Of a DNA stretch of 64,000 nucleotides, positions 20,740 to 30,000 are shown piece after piece. The DNA comes from Methylophilales bacterium MBRSF5 (lineage in GTDB: Bacteria > Pseudomonadota > Gammaproteobacteria > Burkholderiales > Methylophilaceae), in the NCBI GenBank assembly GCA_001044335.1, contig CP011001.1:744001-808000 (forward strand), in the 5' to 3' direction. Within the stretch, counting starts at the first letter, position 1. Each line of letters opens with the position of its first letter. The position numbers and the translations under genes were made by a program. Below the pieces are notes generated by a model. That model worked only from the letters and a program-made list of their open reading frames with translations, ran no database searches and was not told the origin of the DNA.

Positions 20740-20740
20740 T

Positions 20741-21361
20741 CTAGATCAGGTTATTTTCTTTAGCCGCGTGGAATAACTCAAAATCAGAACTGACCTCCAT
20801 TTTTTCTTTTATAAGCGCCAGTTTATTAGCCACAGTCTTAGGACTTATATTGAGGAGCTCTGCCACCTCACTGTTCGTCTTCCCTGAAGCGAGTAATTTT
20901 AATACCTCAAACTCACGGGTCGTGAGTATATTTAAATTTGTTTTATTAGATTGACTAGTCTGAACAGCGTCAGATAGCTCTTGTGAGATAAAGACTTTAC
21001 CTGAAAGGATAGTCTTCACAGCCGTGTTTAAGTTTTCAGCAAATTCACCCTTGCTAATAAAACCCATCGCCCCTGCCGTCATCACCTGGTGAATGATGGC
21101 CGGATTCTCATGCATTGATAGCATCAGTATTTTTTGACTGGGGTATTTCTGTAAAATTTTTCTCAAAGTCTCAACACCACTGATGCCGGGTAAATTAATG
21201 TCCAGGATGATTAAATCAAACACCTGATTGTTCATCAGCTGGTAAGCATCTGAACCGTTGCCAGCCTCATGGATATCATCTACTTCGGGGTGCGTCGACA
21301 ACACACTCTTAATCCCCTTTCGGATAATTTCATGATCATCAACAATTAAAAGTGTGGCCAT
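20741..21361 (-). CDS. NarL/FixJ-family response regulator
   Basis: This 206-residue regulator has a receiver domain with the acidic pair DDH (residues 8-10), the phosphoacceptor Asp54 in LDINLPG, Ser/Thr in LMLSMHE and Lys in FISKGEF. The C-terminal LuxR-type helix-turn-helix is LTTREFEVLKLLASGKTNSE then NISPKTVANKLALIKEKM. It probably binds the RGGA-N5-TCCC dyads in this locus. No kinase gene is adjacent; the likely partner is the NarX-type kinase at 23390-24718, two genes away. It lies between the receptor gene and the propeller lipoprotein gene. Confidence 0.92.
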   Translation of the reverse strand: MATLLIVDDHEIIRKGIKSVLSTHPEVDDIHEAGNGSDAYQLMNNQVFDLIILDINLPGISGVETLRKILQKYPSQKILMLSMHENPAIIHQVMTAGAMGFISKGEFAENLNTAVKTILSGKVFISQELSDAVQTSQSNKTNLNILTTREFEVLKLLASGKTNSEVAELLNISPKTVANKLALIKEKMEVSSDFELFHAAKENNLI

Positions 21362-21407
21362 CTACAGTTAACTTTACATAAGAAAACAAAATTATAGTTT
21401 AAAAACT

Positions 21408-22505
21408 CTATTTATACACAGGTTCATCTAGGCTACCGAAAGTTTTTGGATAGGTGATCACACCCCATGGCTTGCCAGGCACGTTAAGGCGCTTCTTCTC
21501 GGCATAGGTCATGGCATCGAGAACAAGAAAATCATCAGAGCCACCGCAAGCAATGAGAATATCCTCGCCGCTCGGGCTAAAACTCATATGCCAGCATCGC
21601 CTAGCGTTCAGGTCAACCGTCCTAAATTCTTCTCTGGACGCCATATCATACACAAGCATCTGTTGCGACTTGCTTGCCAGGACATACAGACGCTGGCCAT
21701 CTTCACTAAACATCAAACCATAAGGATTTTTACCCGTCGGAATGGACTCGACCACAGCATATTTATTCAGCTCATTTGTAATCAAGACCACATTATCACT
21801 ATGCTCCATGGTTACCGCGTAAAAATTTCCAACCGGCGATCGTTTAATACCCCTTGGTCTCTTACCGTGATCCTTTAAATCGATGGATGCAAGTTGATCA
21901 CCGGACTTGATGTCATGCACACTCACAGTACTGTCATTCTCATTCGTGACAATAATCGCCTGTCTGTCATGGGTGAACTCAATGCCCTCCGTCTCAATCC
22001 CTGCCTCGATGTCTTGAATTATTTTTCCGTTGGTGATATTGACCACCTTGATTCGGGCTGGCTCCTCCTCCTCATCGTCATCGTCATCGTCGTCATCTTC
22101 TTTTTTTGCTGCATCATGTTTTTTTTCGGGCATCGGTTTACCTTTTGATGACGGTTCAGTGGATACGAAGACATGATCGCCGTACACTCGAATAAATTCT
22201 GGATTTTCCCCAACCTCTATCTGCTTATTTTGGTTATCTGATCTGAGGTCGATCAGATTAATCGACGCACTCCCCTTGTTAGCGGTTACTAGATATCGTC
22301 CGTCTCGAGTGATCCCAACTCCTCTTGGCTTATCTTTATTCTCAAGTTGTTGTGTAACCTCATAAGTCTCAAGATTGATGATACTCACCCCGCCCTTTTC
22401 CGTTGTAACAAATGCTAGTTCTTCATTCTTATTATCGGCACATCCCACCAACAAAAGACTTACTATGAAAAAAAAGTGGAGGTTGAATTTGAAAAGCTCA
22501 TGCAT
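21408..22505 (-). CDS. YVTN/WD-like beta-propeller lipoprotein with an Asp/Glu tract
   Basis: This 365-residue protein has a lipobox in VSLLLVGCADN (Cys about residue 22), so it is probably lipid-anchored outside the cytoplasm. Repeats such as PRGVGITRDGRYLVTANKG and NPYGLMFSEDGQRLYVLASK are YVTN-type propeller blades. A charged insertion near residues 120-148 contains eight consecutive Asp and four Glu, ideal for binding polyvalent cations. Related propellers sit in PQQ-alcohol oxidation gene sets of methylotrophs. It is divergent from the PepSY gene across a gap carrying dyad 4. A periplasmic metal-binding or sensing role is inference. Confidence 0.75.
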   Translation of the reverse strand: MHELFKFNLHFFFIVSLLLVGCADNKNEELAFVTTEKGGVSIINLETYEVTQQLENKDKPRGVGITRDGRYLVTANKGSASINLIDLRSDNQNKQIEVGENPEFIRVYGDHVFVSTEPSSKGKPMPEKKHDAAKKEDDDDDDDDEEEEPARIKVVNITNGKIIQDIEAGIETEGIEFTHDRQAIIVTNENDSTVSVHDIKSGDQLASIDLKDHGKRPRGIKRSPVGNFYAVTMEHSDNVVLITNELNKYAVVESIPTGKNPYGLMFSEDGQRLYVLASKSQQMLVYDMASREEFRTVDLNARRCWHMSFSPSGEDILIACGGSDDFLVLDAMTYAEKKRLNVPGKPWGVITYPKTFGSLDEPVYK

Positions 22506-22568
22506 AAGGATTTTTTCCTGAGATTGTTATAGAGCTTCTATACTAATAATTGATAAGCTAATTGAAAC

Positions 22569-22581
22569 AGGATTTTGTCCC
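22569..22581. promoter_or_regulatory. Regulator dyad 4 (AGGA-N5-TCCC) between propeller and PepSY genes
   Basis: AGGATTTTGTCCC, followed by G and, 8 bases later, a half-site CGGGA at 22589. It sits 64 bases before the lipoprotein start and 100 before the PepSY start, so one site could control both divergent genes. It differs from dyad 3 at one base. Confidence 0.65.
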
Positions 22582-22680
22582 GTCTAGTCGGGATATAAAC
22601 ATTATTGAGATGAACTTTTCTTCACCGTCCAAGTCATTAAAATTGATTTTACAAATTATTCACATAGGAATTTAAATAAA

Positions 22681-23208
22681 ATGTTAAAAAAAGCAACACT
22701 CGCAGCTCTCATATCTTTTTCATCATTGGGTATGGCAGCTCACACTGAAGAAGAAATTGCCAAATCTCTTACCTCTGGTTTAGATAAATGTTTCATGGCA
22801 GTCCATAAAAAATATGGTGGGAACATTGTCTCACTCGAACGTGAGGTTGAAGATGGCCAAGCTGTGTATGAGCTCGATATCAAAACCAAGGACGGCAAAG
22901 AGATTGAAATCGAATGTAACGTAGCTACAACTGAACTTTCTGACGAGGAAGTTGAGGTTGCCGCGGATGACAAGGCCTTTGTAGGCGCAGTTAAGATTTC
23001 TGCTGAAGAGGCAGAAAAGATTGCTCTAGAGAATACGCCAGGCAAGGTGGTTGAAAGAGAGTATGCGTTTGAAGGTGATCTTCCTGTTTATGAGTTTGAT
23101 ATTTATTCTGAAAAAATTGGCCACGAAGTTGAAGTAGAGATCAACGGAGTGACAGGTGAGATCATGGAATCAGAAGTTGAGATTTATGACATCGGTATGG
23201 ACGGTTAA
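22681..23208 (+). CDS. Secreted double-PepSY protein, LanPepSY-like candidate
   Basis: This 175-residue protein has a signal peptide (MLKKATLAALISFSSLGMAA) and two PepSY-type repeats, about residues 40-85 (VYELDIKTKDGKEIEI) and 100-165 (EEAEKIALENTPGKVVE, then PVYEFDIYSEKIGHEVEVE). The mature protein is strongly acidic, with two Cys (KCF and ECN). PepSY domains usually inhibit proteases, but the double-PepSY protein LanPepSY from Methylobacillus flagellatus has been reported to bind lanthanides. Its dyad-bearing promoter and receptor/two-component neighbours suit a periplasmic metal carrier. Metal identity is inference. Confidence 0.8.
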   Translation: MLKKATLAALISFSSLGMAAHTEEEIAKSLTSGLDKCFMAVHKKYGGNIVSLEREVEDGQAVYELDIKTKDGKEIEIECNVATTELSDEEVEVAADDKAFVGAVKISAEEAEKIALENTPGKVVEREYAFEGDLPVYEFDIYSEKIGHEVEVEINGVTGEIMESEVEIYDIGMDG

Positions 23209-23221
23209 ATTTATCTTTAAG

Positions 23222-23249
23222 AAAAAACCCCAACACGTTGGGGTTTTTT
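23222..23249 (+). terminator. Intrinsic terminator after the PepSY gene
   Basis: Arms AAAAAACCCCAA and TTGGGGTTTTTT with loop CACG lie 14 bases after the stop. The hairpin is symmetric and could also stop reverse-strand transcription. Confidence 0.92.
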
Positions 23250-23389
23250 ATTGCCTATTTTTTGGGAGAATAAAAAAATAGTAAAAAGCTTGTGAAATTA
23301 AATAAAATCAAACTACATGGTGAATATAACCTTGTATCTACAACTCAATGAAGGGGATTTGTCACGAATGCCAGTGTATTAGTCCCGAC

Positions 23390-24718
23390 TCAATTACCAG
23401 TCAGCGGAATTAAAACTGTAACAACAAAGTTGTCCTTGATTTTTTTAGCGGAAAAGCTGCCACTTAATGCCGCTACTCGCTCTCTCATCCCGATCAATCC
23501 TAGTTTTGAGGTCTTTATTTTAGTTTTACGTATGCCATTATTTCTAACCATTATCTTAAGTTGATCTTTCTTCTCCAAAATTGAGATGGATGTTTTTTTT
23601 GAGTCGCTATGCTTGCTAATATTTGTGAGGCACTCTTGAATAATGCGGTAGAGGTTAATTATTTGCCGCTTATCAAGAACATCTAATTTTTCAGTTATAT
23701 TTATTTCAAGCTCCACATTTTTTTGCTTATTTTTCTTAATCCATTGGTCTATTAGGTCATTCAGTGCCGTCTCAATACCCACCTCATCAATGATCCCAAG
23801 GTTTAAACTTTGCAACAGGGTCCTTAAATCTTGGATCATTGATTTACTGATACTTATTATTTTTTTAAGTTGTACATTTTTGAAAGCTTGGCTCTGCTTT
23901 TCAGTGGCGACATATGCCTCAGCCTGAATAGCCGCAAGCGATTGGGCAAAGTCGTCGTGCAAATCTCGTGATATAGATTTCTTTTCGTCCTCTTGGATAT
24001 TCACTACGGCCCGATTAAGTCGCATGATTTCGTCATTATTTTTTTTTAATTGACGTGCCATGACATTAAATTTTCTGGATAACGTATTGAACTCTAAAAT
24101 TTTAGGAAGAGGTACGGCAACGTTAAATTGTTTTTTTGCTAGCCGATCAAAAGACTCAATAAGCTGATTAATGGGAGACAGTATTCGCGAAAAGATAATA
24201 AAAATAGATACATTAATCAAGAGCACAAAAATAATTGTAACAAGTAAGCTGTTTTTAAACTGTTCCCATATTTCATTAAATTCTGAGGTAGGATCTGGTG
24301 TTAGTTTAATGTAACCAATGTCTTTTCCAGACACGTTTAGTGGAATAATTTCATGCTCATAATTCTCTTTTTGTTTCCACGATAGCAAAAAAGAAAACCA
24401 TGCGGGAGTGAGTGCCTGCGTATTTTGATTTAAATTAGTCTCAAGTAACAAGTCATCTTTATTGTAATACTCGATCAAAAGGTGTCTCACCGTGATGAGT
24501 TCGGAAATCCCGAGCGTTCGGTTTGCCTCTAGATATTTTATATATTCTGGATTTTTTTGAATGGATTGCCTAATGGCATAGGACGCTAACTGTTTTGAAG
24601 ATAAAATCTCACTTTTAGTATTCTTAGCTGAATTTAATACAATAAGAATTAAACTTAAGACGATACTTAATATAAGCAGAGTGTTGACAATCAAGATAAG
24701 GCGTAACTTAAAGCTCAT
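23390..24718 (-). CDS. NarX/UhpB-type sensor histidine kinase (HisKA_3)
   Basis: This 442-residue kinase has membrane helices at about residues 7-28 and 157-178 enclosing a periplasmic domain of about 125 residues, then a HAMP-like linker. The dimerisation box SRDLHDDFAQSLAAIQ carries His254. The ATPase has the N-box RIIQECLTNISKHSDS and the G-box KLGLIGMRERVAALSG. HisKA_3 kinases pair with NarL-type regulators, which points to the orphan regulator at 20741. The periplasmic domain resembles no family I know. The gene starts 9 bases after tilS ends, so it is probably expressed from the dnaE-accA-tilS operon. Confidence 0.9.
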   Translation of the reverse strand: MSFKLRLILIVNTLLILSIVLSLILIVLNSAKNTKSEILSSKQLASYAIRQSIQKNPEYIKYLEANRTLGISELITVRHLLIEYYNKDDLLLETNLNQNTQALTPAWFSFLLSWKQKENYEHEIIPLNVSGKDIGYIKLTPDPTSEFNEIWEQFKNSLLVTIIFVLLINVSIFIIFSRILSPINQLIESFDRLAKKQFNVAVPLPKILEFNTLSRKFNVMARQLKKNNDEIMRLNRAVVNIQEDEKKSISRDLHDDFAQSLAAIQAEAYVATEKQSQAFKNVQLKKIISISKSMIQDLRTLLQSLNLGIIDEVGIETALNDLIDQWIKKNKQKNVELEINITEKLDVLDKRQIINLYRIIQECLTNISKHSDSKKTSISILEKKDQLKIMVRNNGIRKTKIKTSKLGLIGMRERVAALSGSFSAKKIKDNFVVTVLIPLTGN

Positions 24719-24727
24719 AATTGTTAT

Positions 24728-26041
24728 TTAAATTATTCTTAATTCAAAGCTTAACCCAGCTTCATCATTCTTGCATAGATAATTGATATCTGTTGCAATT
24801 CCCGGAATCGTTACTGCTTTGTTATTAAAGTAAACAACAGGATAGTTTATTCTCTCCCATGGCGGAATTTTATTTTTTTGAAAAATGTACTGCAGGGTTC
24901 TTGCTGGCTGATGAGGATGTATTTTAATCTTGGCGCTCATGTTTCGAGGTTGATCAATTTCAATTGTATTTTTTTTTAATCTTTCTTGGTGAATTCCTTG
25001 ACCACCCTTATTTTTAATAATAATCATTCTATTATTATCTAAGATTATTTTCTTTTGACTGGTCCAGATGACTTTTTTAAATGATGCATCATTGTTTTTA
25101 ACTAAATATAATAATTGATTAAAAGAGCAAATATAAAAGTGGTCGACCTTAATTTTGATATTACTTTCAGAATGGATCTTTTTAACCTGGCCTATAATTT
25201 GTCCAAGAACTTTTATGCTAGGCATTAAAACCTGATGTTCGTTTAACCAAAAACGAATGACGTTACCCATATCGTAATCAGATAGTTTTTTTAATTTCAG
25301 GCCATTTAATTGATTGCTGCCCTCAAGCACATTCTCATAGAGTTCTGCATGCATTGAATTTTGGTGGTTATAGGCATCAGCAATATGCTTAACGGATCTT
25401 CCAGAGGTGGTCGCAAACTGTGGAAATCTTTTTTTAATTAAGGGAATCACTTTGTTTCTTAAGTAATTTCGATCGTATTTATTATCTTGGTTTGACGAAT
25501 CTTCAATAAATTTGAGTTTATGTTCTTGTTGATATCTATGAATTAGATGCTTACTCACACCTAATAACGGTCTCCAAATTTTTAATTTTTCATGGTACTC
25601 AGGCATGCAGCTCAAACCCTTTGATCCAGCCCCTCTGGCAAGCTGAAGCAGTAAAGTTTCAAGCTGATCGTCTTCATGTTGGGCGAGCACTAAAATATCT
25701 TGTTGATGTTTTTGGAATGCTAGGTACCTATGTTTTCTGGCAGCGCCTTCGGTACCTAATTTAAGATCCTGATCGATTGTGACTTTTTCATAAATATATT
25801 GAATCGATAATTTTTGTGCGAGCCGTTTTACTGTGGTGGACCATTTTTTTGAATCTGGATGCAATTGGTGATCAATGTAAATAAAATTTAAATCAAATGG
25901 GTATTTTGATCTTAATTGACTTAGGGCGTGTCCAAGAACAACGGAATCGATACCGCCACTTACTCCAACGAGGAGGTGACAATTTTTTTTAAGTTTCTGT
26001 TTTAAAAATGATTGCTCAACAAAGTTAACGAGCTCATTCAT
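24728..26041 (-). CDS. tilS: tRNA(Ile)-lysidine synthase
   Basis: This 437-residue enzyme adds lysine to C34 of tRNA-Ile(CAU), changing its decoding from AUG to AUA. The N-terminal PP-loop GVSGGIDSVVLGHALSQL binds ATP, HQLHPDSKKW and LAQHEDDQLETLLLQLARGA are family motifs, and the C-terminal domain includes RTLQYIFQKNKIPPWER. It is essential in most bacteria. It starts 3 bases after accA and is followed by the sensor kinase gene. Confidence 0.94.
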   Translation of the reverse strand: MNELVNFVEQSFLKQKLKKNCHLLVGVSGGIDSVVLGHALSQLRSKYPFDLNFIYIDHQLHPDSKKWSTTVKRLAQKLSIQYIYEKVTIDQDLKLGTEGAARKHRYLAFQKHQQDILVLAQHEDDQLETLLLQLARGAGSKGLSCMPEYHEKLKIWRPLLGVSKHLIHRYQQEHKLKFIEDSSNQDNKYDRNYLRNKVIPLIKKRFPQFATTSGRSVKHIADAYNHQNSMHAELYENVLEGSNQLNGLKLKKLSDYDMGNVIRFWLNEHQVLMPSIKVLGQIIGQVKKIHSESNIKIKVDHFYICSFNQLLYLVKNNDASFKKVIWTSQKKIILDNNRMIIIKNKGGQGIHQERLKKNTIEIDQPRNMSAKIKIHPHQPARTLQYIFQKNKIPPWERINYPVVYFNNKAVTIPGIATDINYLCKNDEAGLSFELRII

Positions 26042-26044
26042 AGA

Positions 26045-27004
26045 TTAGGACTGAAATTCACCATAACTCATCAACCTCTGATACCTTGTGCTTAATAAAA
26101 TATCTATGGGTTGTTTTTTTAAGCGACTCAATTGTTTAATCAGTGCCTGTCGGACAGATTCCATGATCGCATCAATATCGCGATGTGCTCCACCGAGAGG
26201 CTCAGGAATTACTTCATCAGCTAGACCCACTTTTTTTAGATGATCGGCCGTGATCCCAAGACTTTCTGCCGCAATGTCAGCTTTTTTTGCGTCTTTGTAA
26301 AGAATCGATGCACAACCTTCAGGTGATATCACTGAATAAGTAGAATACTGGAGCATCATTAGATGATCGACGACTCCGAGTGCCAATGCACCGCCAGAAC
26401 CTCCCTCACCTATAACAATCCCTATGGATGGGGTTTTCAGTTCACTCATCGCATATAAATTTCTTGCAATCGCTTCTGACTGACCCCTCTCTTCAGCCCC
26501 AATTCCAGGATATGCGCCTGGGGTATCAATTAATGTGATAAGTGGAAGATTAAATTTTTCTGCTAAGTGAAATAATCTGAGTGCCTTACGGTAACCTTCA
26601 GGTCGCGGCATACCAAAGTTACGGTATTGTCTTTCCTTGGTATCTCGTCCTTTTTGTTGTCCCACCACCATCACGGGCCCACCCTCAAACTCAGCCAGGC
26701 CGCCAATAATTGCAGGGTCATCTGCAAAGGCTCGATCGCCATGTAACTCTTGAAAGTTAGTAAAAATATTTTCAATGTAATCACTGGTATAAGGTCGTTG
26801 CGGATGGCGAGAGACCTGAGATATTTGCCATGGGGTTAATTCATCGTATATCTGATGCAACAAATCGTCTGTTTTATTTTGCAATTGTTTGACTTCTTTT
26901 GAGATGTTTAATTTTGGATTATCTCTATGAGCTAACTCAAGCTCTTCAACTTTGGAAGCTAATTGTTGTAGTGGTTTTTCAAATTCTAAGTAATGTAGTT
27001 TCAT
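26045..27004 (-). CDS. accA: Acetyl-CoA carboxylase carboxyltransferase subunit alpha
   Basis: This 319-residue subunit has the same length as the E. coli protein. With AccD it transfers the carboxyl group from biotin to acetyl-CoA in fatty-acid synthesis. Signature segments include [19 protein letters not shown], the oxyanion-hole region [20 protein letters not shown], and [20 protein letters not shown]. It lies 30 bases after dnaE and just before tilS, the common betaproteobacterial order. Confidence 0.97.
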   Translation of the reverse strand: MKLHYLEFEKPLQQLASKVEELELAHRDNPKLNISKEVKQLQNKTDDLLHQIYDELTPWQISQVSRHPQRPYTSDYIENIFTNFQELHGDRAFADDPAIIGGLAEFEGGPVMVVGQQKGRDTKERQYRNFGMPRPEGYRKALRLFHLAEKFNLPLITLIDTPGAYPGIGAEERGQSEAIARNLYAMSELKTPSIGIVIGEGGSGGALALGVVDHLMMLQYSTYSVISPEGCASILYKDAKKADIAAESLGITADHLKKVGLADEVIPEPLGGAHRDIDAIMESVRQALIKQLSRLKKQPIDILLSTRYQRLMSYGEFQS

Positions 27005-27034
27005 AATCAGATTATCTATATAACTTATCCGTGG

Positions 27035-30000
27035 CTAATTATAAATGATTTTAACATTCTCATCCTGAAATGATTTTTTCAGATCAAAGATAAGGTTTTC
27101 ATGAGGAGCAACAGCCCAATTGTCACCCAATTTAATTTCTGCAGATCCCTCTTGATTTTGATACTCAATCACCACTGGACACCTTCCAATCTCTTGCGGA
27201 TAGGCTCCGTTGCTGTAAGGTTTCAATAATAACTTTAGTTGTTCAGGGTTCAGATTCTCACCCACATTGATTTTTATTTGTTTTGTTTTTCGACTTTGCA
27301 CAGTTAATAGATCAAAAATATTCACTGCTGATACCCGATTACCTCCAGTAAATTCATCCGGGCTGACCTTACCTTCCACGATCAATAATTGATCTTCTTT
27401 AATCAGCGGGTAGACCGTGGATAATAATTTACTTCCAACAATCATGTCTAATCTCCCTTCACCATCATCAAGAGTCACGATGGCAATTTTTCCTCGTTGA
27501 GTCATTCTATTTCTGACCGCCATCACTACACCAGACAACCATTGGTTATTATTCGATGGTCTTGCATCACGTAATGACTGAGGATACATCGCCCGAACCA
27601 TTTCTTTGTAATGTGAAAAAGGATGACCGCTATAATAAAAACCTAAGGCCACCTTCTCTTCATAAATTTGCCTTTTACTATCCCACTCATCTGTTGCAAC
27701 ATAATTAGTCACTTCTTTATTCGCTTCTTCACCAAAGAGAGAGTCCTGACCCATATGAGATTTTGATTGCTCTGCTAGAGATATGGCTTGATTAATAGAT
27801 GCTAATAAGGAAGCCCTATTTTTTTCTAACTCATCAAAGGCGCCGGCACGAATCAACGATTCTATTACCTTCCGATTTACTTTTCGTAAATCAAGTCGCA
27901 CACAAAATTCAAATAGTGACTGGTAAGGTCCATTGCTATTTCTATCCTCTAAAATGACTTCAATCGCAGCCAACCCAGTTCCTTTGATGGCTCCTAATCC
28001 GTAGAGGATTTCTTTATCATTTAATGGCTGAAATCTAAATACACTATAATTAATCGATGGAGGAAGCAGTTTAATTTTATTAAGTACGCAATCATCAAAT
28101 AAGAGTGCAATATTATCTGTATTATTCATATCTGCAGACATTGAGGCTGCGATAAATGATGAAGTGTAATGTCTTTTTAAATAGGCAGTTTGATAGGCTA
28201 TTTTTGCATAAGCAGCCGCATGAGATTTGTTAAAACCATATCCAGCAAACTTTTCAAGTAAGTCGAATAGGTTTGAGGCCTGTTGTTTTTCTAAGCCGTT
28301 TTGAGTGGCTCCATGAATAAACACCTCTCGCTGGGCATCCATTTCTTCCACTTTTTTCTTACCCATAGCCCTTCTTAAAAGGTCTGCTCCACCCAGAGTA
28401 TAACCAGCAACAGTCTGAGCGATTTGCATCACCTGCTCTTGATAAACCGCAATCCCATAGGTTTCTTTCAAGATCCCTTCTGTGGATGGATGGGGATAAG
28501 ATACCAATTGTTGCCCATGTTTTCTTTTACAAAAATCTGGAATCAAATCCATTGGGCCGGGACGATATAAAGCAACCAAGGCAATAATATCCTCAAAGCA
28601 GTCCGGTTTGGCCTGTTTCAGCATATCCTTCATGCCCCTTGATTCCAATTGGAAAACTGCCGTCGTATTCGCATTACTTAACCACTCAAAGGTCTCTTCA
28701 TCATCTAGCGGAATATCATCTAATTGGATAGGTGATTTGCCTTCGGTGGTTCTCATTTTATTGGCGTTATTAAGAGCCATAGAAAGAATGGTTAAGGTTC
28801 TTAAGCCAAGGAAGTCAAATTTAATAAGGCCGATGGATTCCACATCATCTTTGTCAAATTGACTCACCATACCCTCACCACCTTCTTGGCAATATAAAGG
28901 TGAGTAGTCTGAAATTTTTCCAGGTGCTATCAGAACACCTCCGGCATGCATCCCTACATTTCTAACCAAGCCCTCTAGCTTTAGGGCAAGATCAAAAAGT
29001 TCTTTTACTTCCTCTTCATTTTTTATTCTTTGTTGAATTTGTTCTTCTTTTTCAATGGCGTCTTTTAAAGTTATGCCTAGTTCCATAGGGATTAACTTGG
29101 CAATGCCGTCAACAAAAGGAAAGGGTAAATCTAGCACTCGGCCAACATCTCTTATCACCGCCCTAGCGGCCATGGTACCAAAGGTAACGATCTGACTAAC
29201 GGCGTCATAACCATATCGTTCTTTTACGTACTCAATAACTCGGTCACGACCCTCTTGGCAAAAATCAATATCGAAATCCGGCATGGAAACCCGCTCAGGG
29301 TTCAAAAATCTCTCGAACAGTAAGTTGTAAGAGAGCGGATCAAGGTCAGTAATACCAAGAGCAAAAGCCACCACAGAGCCTGCACCTGAACCCCTACCTG
29401 GGCCAACCGGAACATTATTTTCTTTTGCCCAGTTAATAAAGTCTGCAACGATTAAGAAATAACCAGCATAGCCCATTTGATTGATAACATTGATCTCAAA
29501 ATGTAATCGATCCAGATACTTTTTTTCTTGAGTCTTAAAATTCTCCTCTTCAGGATATAAATTTTTAAGTTTTTTCTCTAATCCATCGATGGCAGTTTTT
29601 TCCAAATACTCATTAATGGTTAACCCTTCCGGAATTGGAAAATCAGGAAGGAAAACATTCCCTAAATCAAATTCAAAATTACACCTTTTGCTAATTTCTA
29701 AAGTATTACTTATCGCTGACGGAATATCATCAAATAAAGCGACCATCTCCTCAGGTGTTTTGAAGTATTGTTCAGCAGTAAAATTTTTTGGTCTACGCTG
29801 ATCTCCAAGCACGTATCCTTCAGCAATACATGTTTTTGCCTCATGGGCCTGAAAGTCTTCTTTTTTAATAAATTGAATTGGTTGGGTGGCGACCAGGGGA
29901 ATATCTAAATCATAACCAAGTTGAGCTATCGCTAAAACTAAATTTTCCTGCTCCTCGACTTTTTTTGCAACCTCGTAACGCTGGACCTCAAAGTAAAACC

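Noticed and set aside
22740-23045. Reverse-strand 101-codon frame inside the PepSY gene
   Set aside because: Ser-rich shadow frame of a gene with a clear signal peptide and domain on the other strand.
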